Assembly: GCA_001602415.1 (NCBI GenBank)
Contig: CP012155.1
Span: 3,000,824-3,064,823, forward strand
Source of the DNA: Bacteroidetes bacterium UKL13-3
GTDB lineage: Bacteria; Bacteroidota; Bacteroidia; UKL13-3
Direction: 5' to 3'
Length of the DNA: 64,000 nucleotides
A program made the translations under genes and the position numbers. Below, piece by piece: positions 52,702-62,697 of this stretch (positions are counted from its first letter, which is position 1; every line of letters starts with the position of its first letter). The notes under the pieces are model-generated. The model saw nothing but the letters and a program-made list of their open reading frames with translations. It ran no database searches and was not told the DNA's origin.

Positions 52702-55263
52702 TTATTCGATGATGAGTTTTTTCACCACCGAACCATTTTCAGTTTGCAGTTTCACGAAGTAAATTCCTTGTTTACCTAACTCCAACTTAGTAGATGATTG
52801 CATAGTTTTATCTAATATAACTTTTCCTGCAATATCGGTAACAGTTAGAGTTGCCGACTTAATAGATATGTCTTTGATGTCAATGGTTACCAATCCAGTT
52901 GATGGGTTTGGATACAGTGTCAATACATTTGTATTAAGCAGGTTGTTTAATCCATTGGTTTTTTCAAGTGTAAAGTAGTTTGGGCTTGTAGATTGCAACG
53001 AAATATTAGTGGCCGATAATCTAATTTTTGCTTTATCTGTTGGTGGCAAACCTTCCGTGTTTACATTGAGCAACCCCTTGGTCGATGCCGGAACTCTTGC
53101 TAGGTTTTTGTATAACGTATCAGCAATAAGCAAGTCGATAGAAACAGAATCAACCAAGGTACTATTCCAGGTAATATCAGCTGCGCCATTAGCAATGAGC
53201 CATTTTTCACCACCAACCGGAGAAGTAATGGTTAACGAAGGTTGCTCAGCCACACCGCAATTAGTAGGATTTGCAATCCATGAAAGGTTGTTAAAGTTAA
53301 TTCGGCATACAAAGTTTACACTGTCAATAAATGGGTTTCTGTTTTTTTGCACGGAGGCTATATACTCGTTACGGGCAATTTCATAAGCATCGGGTAAATC
53401 TTGGAAATGCCATTTTTTGAGTATTGAATCATTTTGAACTGCAGCAGTAATAGCACCTAATGACCAGTTGTTTTGGCTAATTCCGTTGTAGGCAATACAC
53501 ATGTAAAACAGAGCACGTGCGGCATCACCTTTGTGGCTATCTTTGGGTTCATAAACTGTTCTTCCACTTGCATCTTTACCCAACTTACCCAAACCGTTTT
53601 GTGAGGTAACCGTAACCACTTCGCCTAAAGGATTATTAGAGCGAACATTATTTCCAGCAATCTGATCGGCAGGGAACAAGTGGTGCAAATCATTAAACTC
53701 CTGAAACTCCCTTCCGTTAGCAGCATTTGGCCATGTTGGTGTGCTTCGGGTTGGCATCCAGCTTTGTGGAAAGGTGTGCTCACGAGTTAGGGCTCCACCA
53801 GACGTGTTTCCCCACCATATAAATGGCTCATCATATACATACGGAATATCCGTATACACGCAGTTCACTACTTTTTTCCCACCAACAGTATCGCGGGTGT
53901 AAAAATTATTAATAAGAGTCGCTGTGTAGTTGCCATAAAATACGGTATCGTGCGGAGCAACTTTTGCGCTTAAGGCACCCACAAAGTTGCTGGCTGTTGA
54001 GTTAATGCCCGCATAGTATGAACCAGGATTTCCGGTTAACGTTGTGGTGTTGCCTGATAGTGGATTGGTGGTTAAATAGTTTTCAAAACCAGCAGGTCCA
54101 TTAAATGAAAATACTTTAAAATAATAGGTTGAATTGGCAATAAGGTTTGATGGCTTAAAGGATGTATCGGTTCCGATATATGCAACTTGATTGCCGCCAA
54201 TGTAATCACCGCGATTATATGTTACACCATCAACAGGAGTTTCGTTTACCCGACTTCCTTGTTTACGCAAAACAATGTACCCTTCTGGTTTTTGTGTTGG
54301 ATGTTTAAACCCAATATTAAACGTGTAAGCTCTCACATTGGTAAACGATAAGTTGCTGGGTTGTATAGCCGGTTCGGTTGCAAAGTTTCCTCCGATGCCG
54401 TATAGGTTGATTATAAATGTGCCATTATCGGCATCATTACTGTTGATGGTAATAGTTGCTCGACTACTTCCTAATGATGCAGGTGCGAAATTCAGGTTAA
54501 AAGTTTCAGATGACCCTGCGGCAACACTGGTTGGTGCGTTGCTGATCGAATAATCAGCGGCCCCATCACCAGTAATGGTAATAGATGAAATGGTTAACGA
54601 GTTTACCAAACCTAGATTTTGGATAGTAAATGGTGTGCTTACGGTTTTGCCGTTGATATGTGTTACACCATTTGCAAGGGTTTTGCCACCCGTTCTTACT
54701 TCAATAGTTGCGGCATTGCTTGGTGCTGGTTTCGCCAATATAATATTATCTAATGCTACGTTGGAACCAGCTACTTTAGTTGCATAGAAAAAGCGCGCAT
54801 AACGAGCCGTTGATGGAATAGCAACCGAATCTCTCACAAATGAACTCGACATAGAAGTATAATCTTTTACATCCGTCCATGTATTTCCATCAACAGAACT
54901 TTGAATCTTGAAACTTCCTGTAAATGGTGGATTGGGAGAGATCGCTGTTCCTCTGATGGAATAACTTAATTGACCTGGTTTTTCGGCAAACCATATTTGC
55001 ACATATTCCCCTTCGCCATCCAACCTGCATGCTGCCGAACCGTCCGAACCAGTTGCATAAACAAATGGCGTAGTTCCCGTAACCGATGCATCTAACTTGG
55101 TTGACCAGCCTGTTTTGTTGGTATAAGTAACAGGAGGATTTGAGGCAGATCCCGTGCTTGCACCAGATGGTGATGGATTTACAAAACTCCAAGAGGTGGG
55201 CAATGTTGTTTGGGCATGAATAAAATAGGGCAGAATGAATGTAAGTAGAAATAATTTTTTCAT
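52702..55263 (-). CDS. Secreted endonuclease I with T9SS sorting domain
   Basis: Starting at MKKLFLLTF the protein has 853 aa and a signal peptide ending IHAQ. A choice-of-anchor-like region, an ASPM/SPD-2/Hydin-like domain (FTIQNLGLVNSLTISSITI..) and a fibronectin-like part precede an endonuclease I domain at about 440-680. That domain has REHTFPQSWMP near 494 and NDLHHLFPAD near 525, the His-Me finger site. The last ~75 residues are a type IX sorting domain (YPNPSTGLVTIDI..KLIIE). It should be exported to degrade extracellular DNA, perhaps for nutrients. The catalytic His residues are visible. Confidence 0.92.
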   Translation of the reverse strand: MKKLFLLTFILPYFIHAQTTLPTSWSFVNPSPSGASTGSASNPPVTYTNKTGWSTKLDASVTGTTPFVYATGSDGSAACRLDGEGEYVQIWFAEKPGQLSYSIRGTAISPNPPFTGSFKIQSSVDGNTWTDVKDYTSMSSSFVRDSVAIPSTARYARFFYATKVAGSNVALDNIILAKPAPSNAATIEVRTGGKTLANGVTHINGKTVSTPFTIQNLGLVNSLTISSITITGDGAADYSISNAPTSVAAGSSETFNLNFAPASLGSSRATITINSNDADNGTFIINLYGIGGNFATEPAIQPSNLSFTNVRAYTFNIGFKHPTQKPEGYIVLRKQGSRVNETPVDGVTYNRGDYIGGNQVAYIGTDTSFKPSNLIANSTYYFKVFSFNGPAGFENYLTTNPLSGNTTTLTGNPGSYYAGINSTASNFVGALSAKVAPHDTVFYGNYTATLINNFYTRDTVGGKKVVNCVYTDIPYVYDEPFIWWGNTSGGALTREHTFPQSWMPTRSTPTWPNAANGREFQEFNDLHHLFPADQIAGNNVRSNNPLGEVVTVTSQNGLGKLGKDASGRTVYEPKDSHKGDAARALFYMCIAYNGISQNNWSLGAITAAVQNDSILKKWHFQDLPDAYEIARNEYIASVQKNRNPFIDSVNFVCRINFNNLSWIANPTNCGVAEQPSLTITSPVGGEKWLIANGAADITWNSTLVDSVSIDLLIADTLYKNLARVPASTKGLLNVNTEGLPPTDKAKIRLSATNISLQSTSPNYFTLEKTNGLNNLLNTNVLTLYPNPSTGLVTIDIKDISIKSATLTVTDIAGKVILDKTMQSSTKLELGKQGIYFVKLQTENGSVVKKLIIE

Positions 55264-55395
55264 GTACGGTGTTGTATTAACCATGCAAGGTTAAAGCAAA
55301 TATGGTTCAAAACCTTGTGCCTGAACTGAAAATCACGTTAAATTTATGTAAGCGGTTTGTTTTCATTTGGCAAACATTTAAATAAAATAACACTA

Positions 55396-56694
55396 CTATT
55401 CGCACTTGTTTAGCCACATTGCCCGGTACAACTTGTTTTTGTCATATTCGTCTGCTTGCTTTTCGGTGTTAAAGACCCTACTTCCGCGCGGATCATTTCC
55501 CACACCTGCCAAATAGGCCCAGTTACCCCAATTGCTGCATACGTCATAATCAATTAGTTGTTGCTCAAAATAAGCCGCACCCCAACGCCAATCGAGTTTG
55601 AGTTGATGACATAAATAGCTCGCAACATTTTGTCGCCCTCGGTTACTCATAAACCCGGTGAGTTTGAGCTCAAGCATATTGGCATCAATAAAATCGTTTC
55701 CTGTTTTTCCGTTTATCCAATTGTTAAAAAGTATGGGGTTGTGCTCTATTATGGTTTTTCCAGCTGCTTTAATTCCTTGTTGCATAAAAAAACTGTGCTT
55801 ATGTTTTTTCATCATAAAGCGAAAATAGTCGCGCCACAAGAGCTCAAATACTAACCAATAGGTAGATTCATTTGCGCCAACCTCTTCTTCATACCGTTTA
55901 ATTTCATGATAAATTTGGCGAGCAGAAAGGCAGCCTAACGCTAACCAAGCTGAAAACTTTGACGAATAATTTTCTCCCACTAAACTATTGCGGGTTTCTT
56001 TATATGAAGAAATGGATTGCGTTTCGAACAGGTATGTATCTAGCCTTTTTTTACCCTCCGATTCGCCTCCATTAAAAATAATCGAAGCACGGCTATCAGG
56101 AACAACCTCTTCCAACCCTAGTCCTGAAATAGTGGGTAATTGAAGCGGTTCTATTTCTGGTGAATTAATAACGCTAGGCTCAACAAACACATCACGAATG
56201 GTTGATTCGACCTCAATATTTTTTCTGAATCGCGTAAACACATCGGGTATATCTTTTAATGGAAAGGGTAAATCTTGTGCATGGTATAAGGTACTTGTGC
56301 TAAATGTTTCGAGCACACAATTGTGCTGTTCCAACGCTGTTTCAACTGCAGCTTGGGTTTGTAGTTCCTCGTATGCCACTTCTTTTTTTGCAAATACTTT
56401 TTGCACTCCATGCTTGATAACAAGCTTAGAAATTTCAACCTCAGGTTTTCCGCTCACCAAGCACAATCCCGAACCAATTGCTCTGAGGTTTTTGTCAAGG
56501 TCGTTTAATGATTCTAACAAAAATTGTGTGCGAAACTTTCCCATTTTAACAAACCCAAATTCTGTTGTGCGAAAATGAGATTCATCTATACAAAAAACAG
56601 GGATCACTTCATCACTTTGTGCAATTGCTTGCACCAAAGTTTCATTATCGTGCAAGCGCAAATCTGTTTTAAACCAAACAATACTCCTTTTCAT
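55396..56694 (-). CDS. DASH-type cryptochrome/photolyase
   Basis: This 432-aa protein has the photolyase N-terminus SIVWFKTDLRLHDNETL and an alpha/beta antenna domain (to about 130). The FAD-binding domain has KFSAWLALGCLSARQIYHEI, VFELLWRDYFRFMMKKH, LTGFMSNRGRQNVASYL, LDWRWGAAYFEQQLIDYD and NWGNWAYLAGVGNDPRG. The WRDYFRF motif is typical of CRY-DASH proteins, which repair pyrimidine dimers in single-stranded DNA or act as blue-light sensors. It directly follows the second photolyase gene with no spacer, so they form one operon. Confidence 0.92.
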   Translation of the reverse strand: MKRSIVWFKTDLRLHDNETLVQAIAQSDEVIPVFCIDESHFRTTEFGFVKMGKFRTQFLLESLNDLDKNLRAIGSGLCLVSGKPEVEISKLVIKHGVQKVFAKKEVAYEELQTQAAVETALEQHNCVLETFSTSTLYHAQDLPFPLKDIPDVFTRFRKNIEVESTIRDVFVEPSVINSPEIEPLQLPTISGLGLEEVVPDSRASIIFNGGESEGKKRLDTYLFETQSISSYKETRNSLVGENYSSKFSAWLALGCLSARQIYHEIKRYEEEVGANESTYWLVFELLWRDYFRFMMKKHKHSFFMQQGIKAAGKTIIEHNPILFNNWINGKTGNDFIDANMLELKLTGFMSNRGRQNVASYLCHQLKLDWRWGAAYFEQQLIDYDVCSNWGNWAYLAGVGNDPRGSRVFNTEKQADEYDKNKLYRAMWLNKCE

Positions 56695-58245
56695 TTATAA
56701 CTCGTTTATGTGTGTGAGGTAATAATCTGCCTGTTCTAATAACTCGGCTTTTGCTTGAGGTGCCATTTTGTTCCAAACATTATACATCATACCAATGCGG
56801 GGATTTTTAGCAAGCTTGTCTTCGTGGCGGCTATAAAAATTCCAGTATAAGCTGTTAAACGGACAAGCTTTGTCTCCTGTTTTTTTCGCTTTATCATAAT
56901 AACAACCGGTACAATACGAACTCATCTTATGAATATAAGTAGCCGAGCTTACATATGGTTTTGTGCCCACAATGCCGCCATCGGCAAATTGACTCATACC
57001 ACGTGTATTGGTAATTTCAACCCACTCCAACGCATCTATATAAATTCCCAAATACCAAGCATCCACTTCATCCGGGTTTACTCCGGCCAGCAAAGCAAAA
57101 TTGCCGGTAATCATTAGTCGTTGGATGTGATGAGCGTATGCAAACTCAAGAGATTGATGAATGGCCTGTTTCAAACAATTCATATTGGTTTTGCCTGTCC
57201 AGTACCAATTGGGTAATTTCTCCGAATGATTAAAATAATTAAGGTTAGCGTACTCCGGCATTTTGAGCCAATAAATTCCGCGCATATATTCGCGCCAACC
57301 AATGATTTGGCGCACAAAACCTTCTAATTGATGAAAGGCAATTTTGTAAGGATGTTTATTGTAGTTCTCTATGGCTTTGTCCACTACTTCCTTAGGAGAA
57401 ATGAGTTTAATATTTAACGAAAAAGAAAGGCGAGAGTGGTAAATAGACCATTCGTTTGGTGCCATTGCATCCTGAAAGGTGCCAAAAAGAGGTAAGCAAT
57501 GAGCAACAAAAAACTCAAGCAATTCTAATGATTGTTCTCTATTTATGGGCCACAAAAAATGTGCACTGTCTACCTTTCCAATTGTGGTTACGCCCGCCTT
57601 GGTTATTTCCTTTTCAATGTTGCTCAGGTCATTTTGAAAAAGCTTAGGGGAAACCGGTTTATGCGCTTTCGGTAATTTTTGACGATTGTCTTCATCAAAA
57701 TTCCACTTGCCCATTAGCGGTTTTCCGTTATCCTCTATGAGCACATCATGCTTTTTGCGCATGTGTCTGTAAAAGGTTTCCATTAGGTAGCTTTTTTTTC
57801 CATCAAACAACTCTTTAAGTTCATCCCTCTTGCTGAAAAAATGCTCCGTGTCAAACACCTTTGCAGAAATGGTTAAAGTATCGGCAAACTGTTTTAAGTG
57901 TTCATCAACCCTATATTCATCGGGTAATTGGTATTCAAAATGTGTGAACCCATGGGTTGAAATAAGCCATGAACAATTTTGAGCGAAGCTGTGCGTGTTG
58001 TTTTTATCATTCAGATGAATATAAATGACGTTGTGTTTTTGTTGCTTGAGGGTTTGCGCAAACTGCTGCATGGCTCCAAAAAAGCCTAATACCTTTTGAA
58101 TATGGTGTTTAGCATAATCTGTTTCACTTCTTATTTCCATTAACACATACGTTACCGACTCATCTACTTTTGTGTACCAAGAGTGTTTGATATTGAGTTG
58201 ATCTCCCAATATTAAGCGAAGCGTTTTTTGTTTAACAGATGCCAT
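56695..58245 (-). CDS. FeS-type photolyase-related protein (FeS-BCP, PhrB-like)
   Basis: From the ATG at 58245 (a GTG lies one codon before) the protein has 516 aa. It begins LRLILGDQLNIKHSWY and has the family's Cys set in YCTGCYYDKAKKTGDKACPFN near the C-terminus, for a [4Fe-4S] cluster. Other motifs: EGFVRQIIGWREYMRGIYWL, HHIQRLMITGNFALL and PDEVDAWYLGIYIDA. These FeS-BCP proteins repair (6-4) photoproducts. It is the first gene of the pair with the DASH cryptochrome, and the two share a zero-gap junction. Confidence 0.92.
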   Translation of the reverse strand: MASVKQKTLRLILGDQLNIKHSWYTKVDESVTYVLMEIRSETDYAKHHIQKVLGFFGAMQQFAQTLKQQKHNVIYIHLNDKNNTHSFAQNCSWLISTHGFTHFEYQLPDEYRVDEHLKQFADTLTISAKVFDTEHFFSKRDELKELFDGKKSYLMETFYRHMRKKHDVLIEDNGKPLMGKWNFDEDNRQKLPKAHKPVSPKLFQNDLSNIEKEITKAGVTTIGKVDSAHFLWPINREQSLELLEFFVAHCLPLFGTFQDAMAPNEWSIYHSRLSFSLNIKLISPKEVVDKAIENYNKHPYKIAFHQLEGFVRQIIGWREYMRGIYWLKMPEYANLNYFNHSEKLPNWYWTGKTNMNCLKQAIHQSLEFAYAHHIQRLMITGNFALLAGVNPDEVDAWYLGIYIDALEWVEITNTRGMSQFADGGIVGTKPYVSSATYIHKMSSYCTGCYYDKAKKTGDKACPFNSLYWNFYSRHEDKLAKNPRIGMMYNVWNKMAPQAKAELLEQADYYLTHINEL

Positions 58246-58342
58246 CACGGTTTACTTGAAAATGCACATTATTGCGCATACACCTTTATGTACGTTTTAT
58301 TGTGAAATAAGTTTTGAATACGTGCTTTTTGTTGTGCGAATC

Positions 58343-58351
58343 GGGGGGGGG
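58343..58351. repeat. G9 homopolymer upstream of the photolyase operon
   Basis: Nine consecutive G lie about 97 nt before the photolyase start, in otherwise AT-rich sequence. Such tracts can slip during replication and change promoter spacing. The run is short and intergenic, so the effect is uncertain. Confidence 0.6.
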
Positions 58352-58443
58352 TAGGAATTATTGGGCTGAGTTCACAGTGGTAGGGCTAATTCCATGAACC
58401 ATCAACCATGAACGTTTTAAGCAGGGCGCTAAGGAACAAACCA

Positions 58444-60270
58444 CTATAAAGACCCAAGCTTTTGCATGTCGTGTAACTCTTTATAGAGTCCTTCTTGCTT
58501 CAGCAATTCTTGATGGCTTCCTTGTTGAACAATCTGTCCCTTATCCAGCACCACAATTAAATCGGCATTAATAATGGTACTTAAACGATGCGCAATCACA
58601 ACCGTTGTGCGGCCTTTCATTACGTTTGACAGGGCATCTTGAACAAGGCGTTCAGAGGTTGTATCGAGAGCCGATGTGGCTTCGTCTAAAATTAATATTT
58701 CCGGGTTTTTGTTTACCGCACGAGCAATGCTTATACGTTGTTTTTGTCCTCCACTGAGTTTGTTGCCTCGGTCGCCAATATTGGTTTGAAAACCATTGTC
58801 TGTTTCTTTAATAAAATCATAGGCATTGGCTACACGAGCAGAGTTTTCAACCCCTTCTGCTGAAGCGTTTACCTGACCAAACGCAATATTGTTAAAAATC
58901 GAATCATTAAACAAAATGGATTCTTGTGATACCATACCCATTTGTTGGCGCAGATCCAAAATTTTGTATTCGCGAATATCTATTCCATCTATTAAAACTT
59001 TTCCTTCTGTTGGGTCATAAAAACGCGGAATAAGATCGGTAAGGGTTGATTTTCCAGCACCAGAAGGCCCTACCAACGCAACCGTCTTACCCTTTTCAAT
59101 CCTCAAGTTAATATTCTTCAATACCGGTTCATCACGGTAGGAAAAACTTACATTTTTAAATTCAATTGTTTGGCCAAATGAGGGCAATTGTTTGGCATTG
59201 GCAACCTCAACAATTTTTTCTTCGCTATGCAATACCTCTTCAATTCTGCCTAAAGATATCAGCCCTTTTTGCATGCGCCCAAATGCTGTTGAAAAGGCTT
59301 TAATTGGCGGAATAAGCTGTGTAAAAATAGCCACAAAACCTATAAACATATCGGCCGTAACATTTCCTTGGCCACTCAACACCATCCTACCACCAAACCA
59401 CAAAATAAAGGCAAGAATAGCAACGGTAAGTGTTTCGGAAATGGGCGATGCTGCATCCAACAAGCGGTTTCCTTGAATATATACGTTTGTATATTGGCTG
59501 TTTTGTTGTTTAAATCTTCGGTTTAAAAAATCTTGCGCATTAAAAGCTTTTATAATACGCACGCCCATTAATGTTTCTTCAAAAAGAGAAACTAACGTAT
59601 CCAGTTTATCTTGCCCACGCCTGGCTTGTCGCTTTAGTTTTCGAGTTACCCTTCCTAAGAAAATAAGAATAATAGGCATGCATAAAAACACAATCATGGT
59701 AAGCAACGGGCTCATCCAAATAAGAACAGACAATGAAATGATAACAGTGAGCGGCTCTTTAAACATAGCCTCAAAAGAACTCATAATGGAATACTCTAAC
59801 TCTTGCGCATCACTACTCATGCGGGTAATTAAATCGCCTTTTCGTTCAGAAGAGAAATAAGAAAGAGGTAAAATAAGTACGCGCTGGTACAATTGGTTAC
59901 GTAAATCTCTAACAATCCAGTTGCGCAGAGGCACCATAAAAAACAATGCCATATACCTACAAACATTCTTCAGGAAAATCATAATAACAATAAGCACGCT
60001 GATAAAGATGAGTCCCGACTCGGGACCATGCTGCATGATTATTTGTGATATATAATATTTAAGAATACCGTATAGTGAATTAAAATTGGGAGAAAGTTCT
60101 GGCTTCACCAAAATCAATTCGTTGGGTTTAAACAATATGTTTAAGAATGGCATAAGCAACGAAATAGAGAAGAGCTCAAACACAATTGATAATAAATTGA
60201 ATAGCACATTCAGAAAAGCGTAAGCTTTATATGGTGCTACATAACTGATGAGCTTAAAAAATCCTTTCAT
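58444..60270 (-). CDS. MsbA-like ABC exporter (permease and ATPase)
   Basis: Starting at MKGFFKLISYV the protein has 608 aa; the upstream ATG adds a non-conserved tail. Six membrane helices cover about 15-330. The ATPase has Walker A GPSGAGKST, LSGGQKQR, Walker B EILILDEATSALD and AHRLST. Such half-exporters form homodimers; MsbA flips lipid A, while others export lipids or drugs. The substrate here is not known. It stands between the photolyase unit and rbfA, divergent from rbfA. Confidence 0.92.
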   Translation of the reverse strand: MKGFFKLISYVAPYKAYAFLNVLFNLLSIVFELFSISLLMPFLNILFKPNELILVKPELSPNFNSLYGILKYYISQIIMQHGPESGLIFISVLIVIMIFLKNVCRYMALFFMVPLRNWIVRDLRNQLYQRVLILPLSYFSSERKGDLITRMSSDAQELEYSIMSSFEAMFKEPLTVIISLSVLIWMSPLLTMIVFLCMPIILIFLGRVTRKLKRQARRGQDKLDTLVSLFEETLMGVRIIKAFNAQDFLNRRFKQQNSQYTNVYIQGNRLLDAASPISETLTVAILAFILWFGGRMVLSGQGNVTADMFIGFVAIFTQLIPPIKAFSTAFGRMQKGLISLGRIEEVLHSEEKIVEVANAKQLPSFGQTIEFKNVSFSYRDEPVLKNINLRIEKGKTVALVGPSGAGKSTLTDLIPRFYDPTEGKVLIDGIDIREYKILDLRQQMGMVSQESILFNDSIFNNIAFGQVNASAEGVENSARVANAYDFIKETDNGFQTNIGDRGNKLSGGQKQRISIARAVNKNPEILILDEATSALDTTSERLVQDALSNVMKGRTTVVIAHRLSTIINADLIVVLDKGQIVQQGSHQELLKQEGLYKELHDMQKLGSL

Positions 60271-60344
60271 TTCGGTTCGGCCGGCAATAGGTGTATGCAA
60301 CAAATATCTAAAAATAATCTAAACCATTTACAGATATTTGCACC

Positions 60345-60710
60345 ATGAGTATAAGACAGGAAAAATTCGGCAAGGTTATTCAAAAAGAATTAGCCGACAT
60401 CTTTCAACAAAACCGATCGGTAATGTTTAACAATGCGTTTATCACCATTAGCAAAGTTGAGGTTTCTCCCGATTTAGGATTTGCGAAGGTATTTGTGAGT
60501 TTGCTCAACAGTAAAGATAACGAGCAAATGATGTCTGTACTTGAGTTTCAGAAAAAAGCCATTCGTCACGAGTTGGCTTTAAAAATACGGAAACAAGTTC
60601 GTGTAATTCCTGAGTTAACATTTATTTTAGACGATAGCTTGGATTATGTTTTTCACATGGAAAAGGTATTTGAAGAGATTAAGAAGAAAGAAAAACCCAG
60701 CGAAGATTAA
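60345..60710 (+). CDS. rbfA: 30S ribosome-binding factor A
   Basis: This 121-aa protein has the RbfA pattern: RQEKFGKVIQKELADIFQQN, ITISKVEVSPDLGFAKVFVS, AIRHELALKIRKQVRVIPEL and FILDDSLDYVFHMEKV. It helps in late 30S maturation and cold adaptation. GATATTTG, close to the -7 consensus, lies only 5 nt before the ATG, so a nearly leaderless transcript is possible. Confidence 0.94.
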   Translation: MSIRQEKFGKVIQKELADIFQQNRSVMFNNAFITISKVEVSPDLGFAKVFVSLLNSKDNEQMMSVLEFQKKAIRHELALKIRKQVRVIPELTFILDDSLDYVFHMEKVFEEIKKKEKPSED

Positions 60711-60772
60711 TTCACTGCATTTGCTAAATAAGCGCACATTCTATATGTTTACCCAAACAAGCACACAACACA

Positions 60773-61405
60773 TTGGATAGTTTTTGGGATTTATTTCAAC
60801 CGGAAGAGCTCATTAGATATGGCGGAATAGCCCTCATTCTAATTATCGTATTGATAGAGAACGGTGTTTTTTTTGGGTTCTTTTTACCCGGAGATTCGCT
60901 GTTATTTACCGCGGGGTTATTGTGTTTTAAAGATGTGTTGGATGTTGATTTAGCTGAATTGCTGGCAGGAATTTCTGCTGCCTCTTTTATAGGTTATTAT
61001 ATAGGGTATTACTTTGGTTACAAAACCGGACAAGCTTTGTACACAAGGCCCGATACCCTTTTTTTTAAGAAGCAATACATCTATACTGCTGAGGATTTTT
61101 ACAAAAAATACGGAGGCATTGCGCTTATCATGGGGCGGTTTTTACCGATTGTTCGCACCTTTGCACCCATACTTGCCGGCATTGTTAAAATAGATCACAA
61201 GATTTTCTTTTTGTATAATATTCTTGGGGCCATTTTGTGGCCTGCCGTTGTGGTTACATCGGGGTATTATGTTGGAAGCTTATTTCCCAATGCGCTCGAC
61301 TACATCAACTATATTGTGATTGCGTTTGTGGTGATAACTGCGATTCCAATCTTTAACAATGTAAGAGCTCAGGCTAAAAAGAAAAAAGAAGAAACTAACG
61401 GATAA
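60773..61405 (+). CDS. DedA family membrane protein (TTG start)
   Basis: This 210-aa protein has the DedA/SNARE-associated core: GVFFGFFLPGDSLLFTAGLL, GYYIGYYFGYKTGQALY, FYKKYGGIALIMGRFLPIVRTFAPILAGI and a final set of helices. DedA proteins act in membrane homeostasis and lipid carrier recycling. No ATG is in frame upstream before a stop (near 60725), so TTG at 60773 is the only good start. The 3' end overlaps the convergent permease by 11 nt. Confidence 0.88.
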   Translation: MDSFWDLFQPEELIRYGGIALILIIVLIENGVFFGFFLPGDSLLFTAGLLCFKDVLDVDLAELLAGISAASFIGYYIGYYFGYKTGQALYTRPDTLFFKKQYIYTAEDFYKKYGGIALIMGRFLPIVRTFAPILAGIVKIDHKIFFLYNILGAILWPAVVVTSGYYVGSLFPNALDYINYIVIAFVVITAIPIFNNVRAQAKKKKEETNG

Positions 61406-62618
61406 GCTGTTTGGCTTTGTATGCCGGATAAATAGACGTAATTATTCCCAAAAACACTACCGTAAAAAACACCAACACTACATCAACCCAGCGCACATCA
61501 ACGGGGTATGAATTAAAGGAAAACGATGCTGCCTGGTCTAATCGAATAAACCCATACTCGTGCTGAAAATAGCATAACAATACTCCCAAAAAAAGGCCAA
61601 TTGTTCCACCAACAAAAGCCATTATTACACCTTGCCATGTAAAAACAAAACGTGCCTGATTACTCGTTAATCCCATTGCCCCAAGCAATTCCAAATCGCG
61701 CTTTTTTTCGATAACAAGAATATAAAGCGAGCCTATGGTGTTACCCGCGGCAATCAATAAAATGAAGAATAAAATAAAATAGCTGATAAGTTTTTCCGAC
61801 TTCATGACTTTATAAAAAGCCTCGCGTTGTTCAAAGCGGTTTTTTACAGTAAACGATGCTCCACAAATGTGCTGAAGCTCCTCCTTTATATTATCCATAT
61901 CTGCTTCCTTTGCAAGTTTTAATTCCAGAGAGGAGTACTCGTTAGGGCGATTGAGAAGCTCATGCAAAAAACGAATGGGTACAACAACATATTTATTATC
62001 AACCTCTTCTTGCACACTAAAAACACCAATAGGCAAAATCGTTTTGCGTGAAAAAGCGCTGGTTGGATTTAATATGTCTACCTCTTCCCTATTGGGTACA
62101 TAAACCTGTAATCCTTCAAAAATATCATTTGGGTCAATTGAAAGTTGATAGGCAACACCCTGTCCAACTATTGCAAAATTTTTGTCGCTATCCTCTAACA
62201 ATAATGTTCCGGCAACAATGGAACTATCCATACCAGTAAGCGAAACAAACTGTTCGTCAACACCCTTAACAGTTGCCAAATTCTGTCTTTCTCCATACTT
62301 GAGTAAAACATCTTCCTCAAGCACAAACGAAACCTTTTCAACGCCTTTAATGGCTTTAATATTCGCAATCTTTAAAGTTGTTGCTTCAAACGTTTTTCCT
62401 TGTGCTGCGGTAATTTGCATATCGGCATCAAACGTATTATACATGCCCATAAAAAGGCCCTCAAATCCATTAAAAACAGAAAGTACAACAATAAGCGCAG
62501 CCGCACCAACAATATATCCGAGCAACGAAATGACGGAAAGAATGGAAATTAAACTGAAAGAACCACCACCCTTGCGGGAAAAAAAATATCGTTTCGCTAT
62601 GTTAAAGGGCAGATTCAT
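61395..62618 (-). CDS. ABC permease of the FtsX/LolC-LolE type
   Basis: Starting at MNLPFNIAKRYFFSRKGG the protein has 407 aa. The first membrane helix (SLLGYIVGAAALIVVLSVFNGFEGL), a large periplasmic domain (about 55-270) and three C-terminal helices (ILLIAAGNTIGSLYILVIEKKRDLELLGAMG) fit the MacB/FtsX family. The closest role is outer-membrane lipoprotein release (LolC/E-like). Its ATPase is not adjacent in the window. Confidence 0.88.
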   Translation of the reverse strand: MNLPFNIAKRYFFSRKGGGSFSLISILSVISLLGYIVGAAALIVVLSVFNGFEGLFMGMYNTFDADMQITAAQGKTFEATTLKIANIKAIKGVEKVSFVLEEDVLLKYGERQNLATVKGVDEQFVSLTGMDSSIVAGTLLLEDSDKNFAIVGQGVAYQLSIDPNDIFEGLQVYVPNREEVDILNPTSAFSRKTILPIGVFSVQEEVDNKYVVVPIRFLHELLNRPNEYSSLELKLAKEADMDNIKEELQHICGASFTVKNRFEQREAFYKVMKSEKLISYFILFFILLIAAGNTIGSLYILVIEKKRDLELLGAMGLTSNQARFVFTWQGVIMAFVGGTIGLFLGVLLCYFQHEYGFIRLDQAASFSFNSYPVDVRWVDVVLVFFTVVFLGIITSIYPAYKAKQLIR

Positions 62619-62697
62619 GTTTGATAAAGGTAATAAAGTAATTGGCTGATAATGCGATTTGTTGATTTTGCACTCAATCACAGATTAGCCAACGAAC

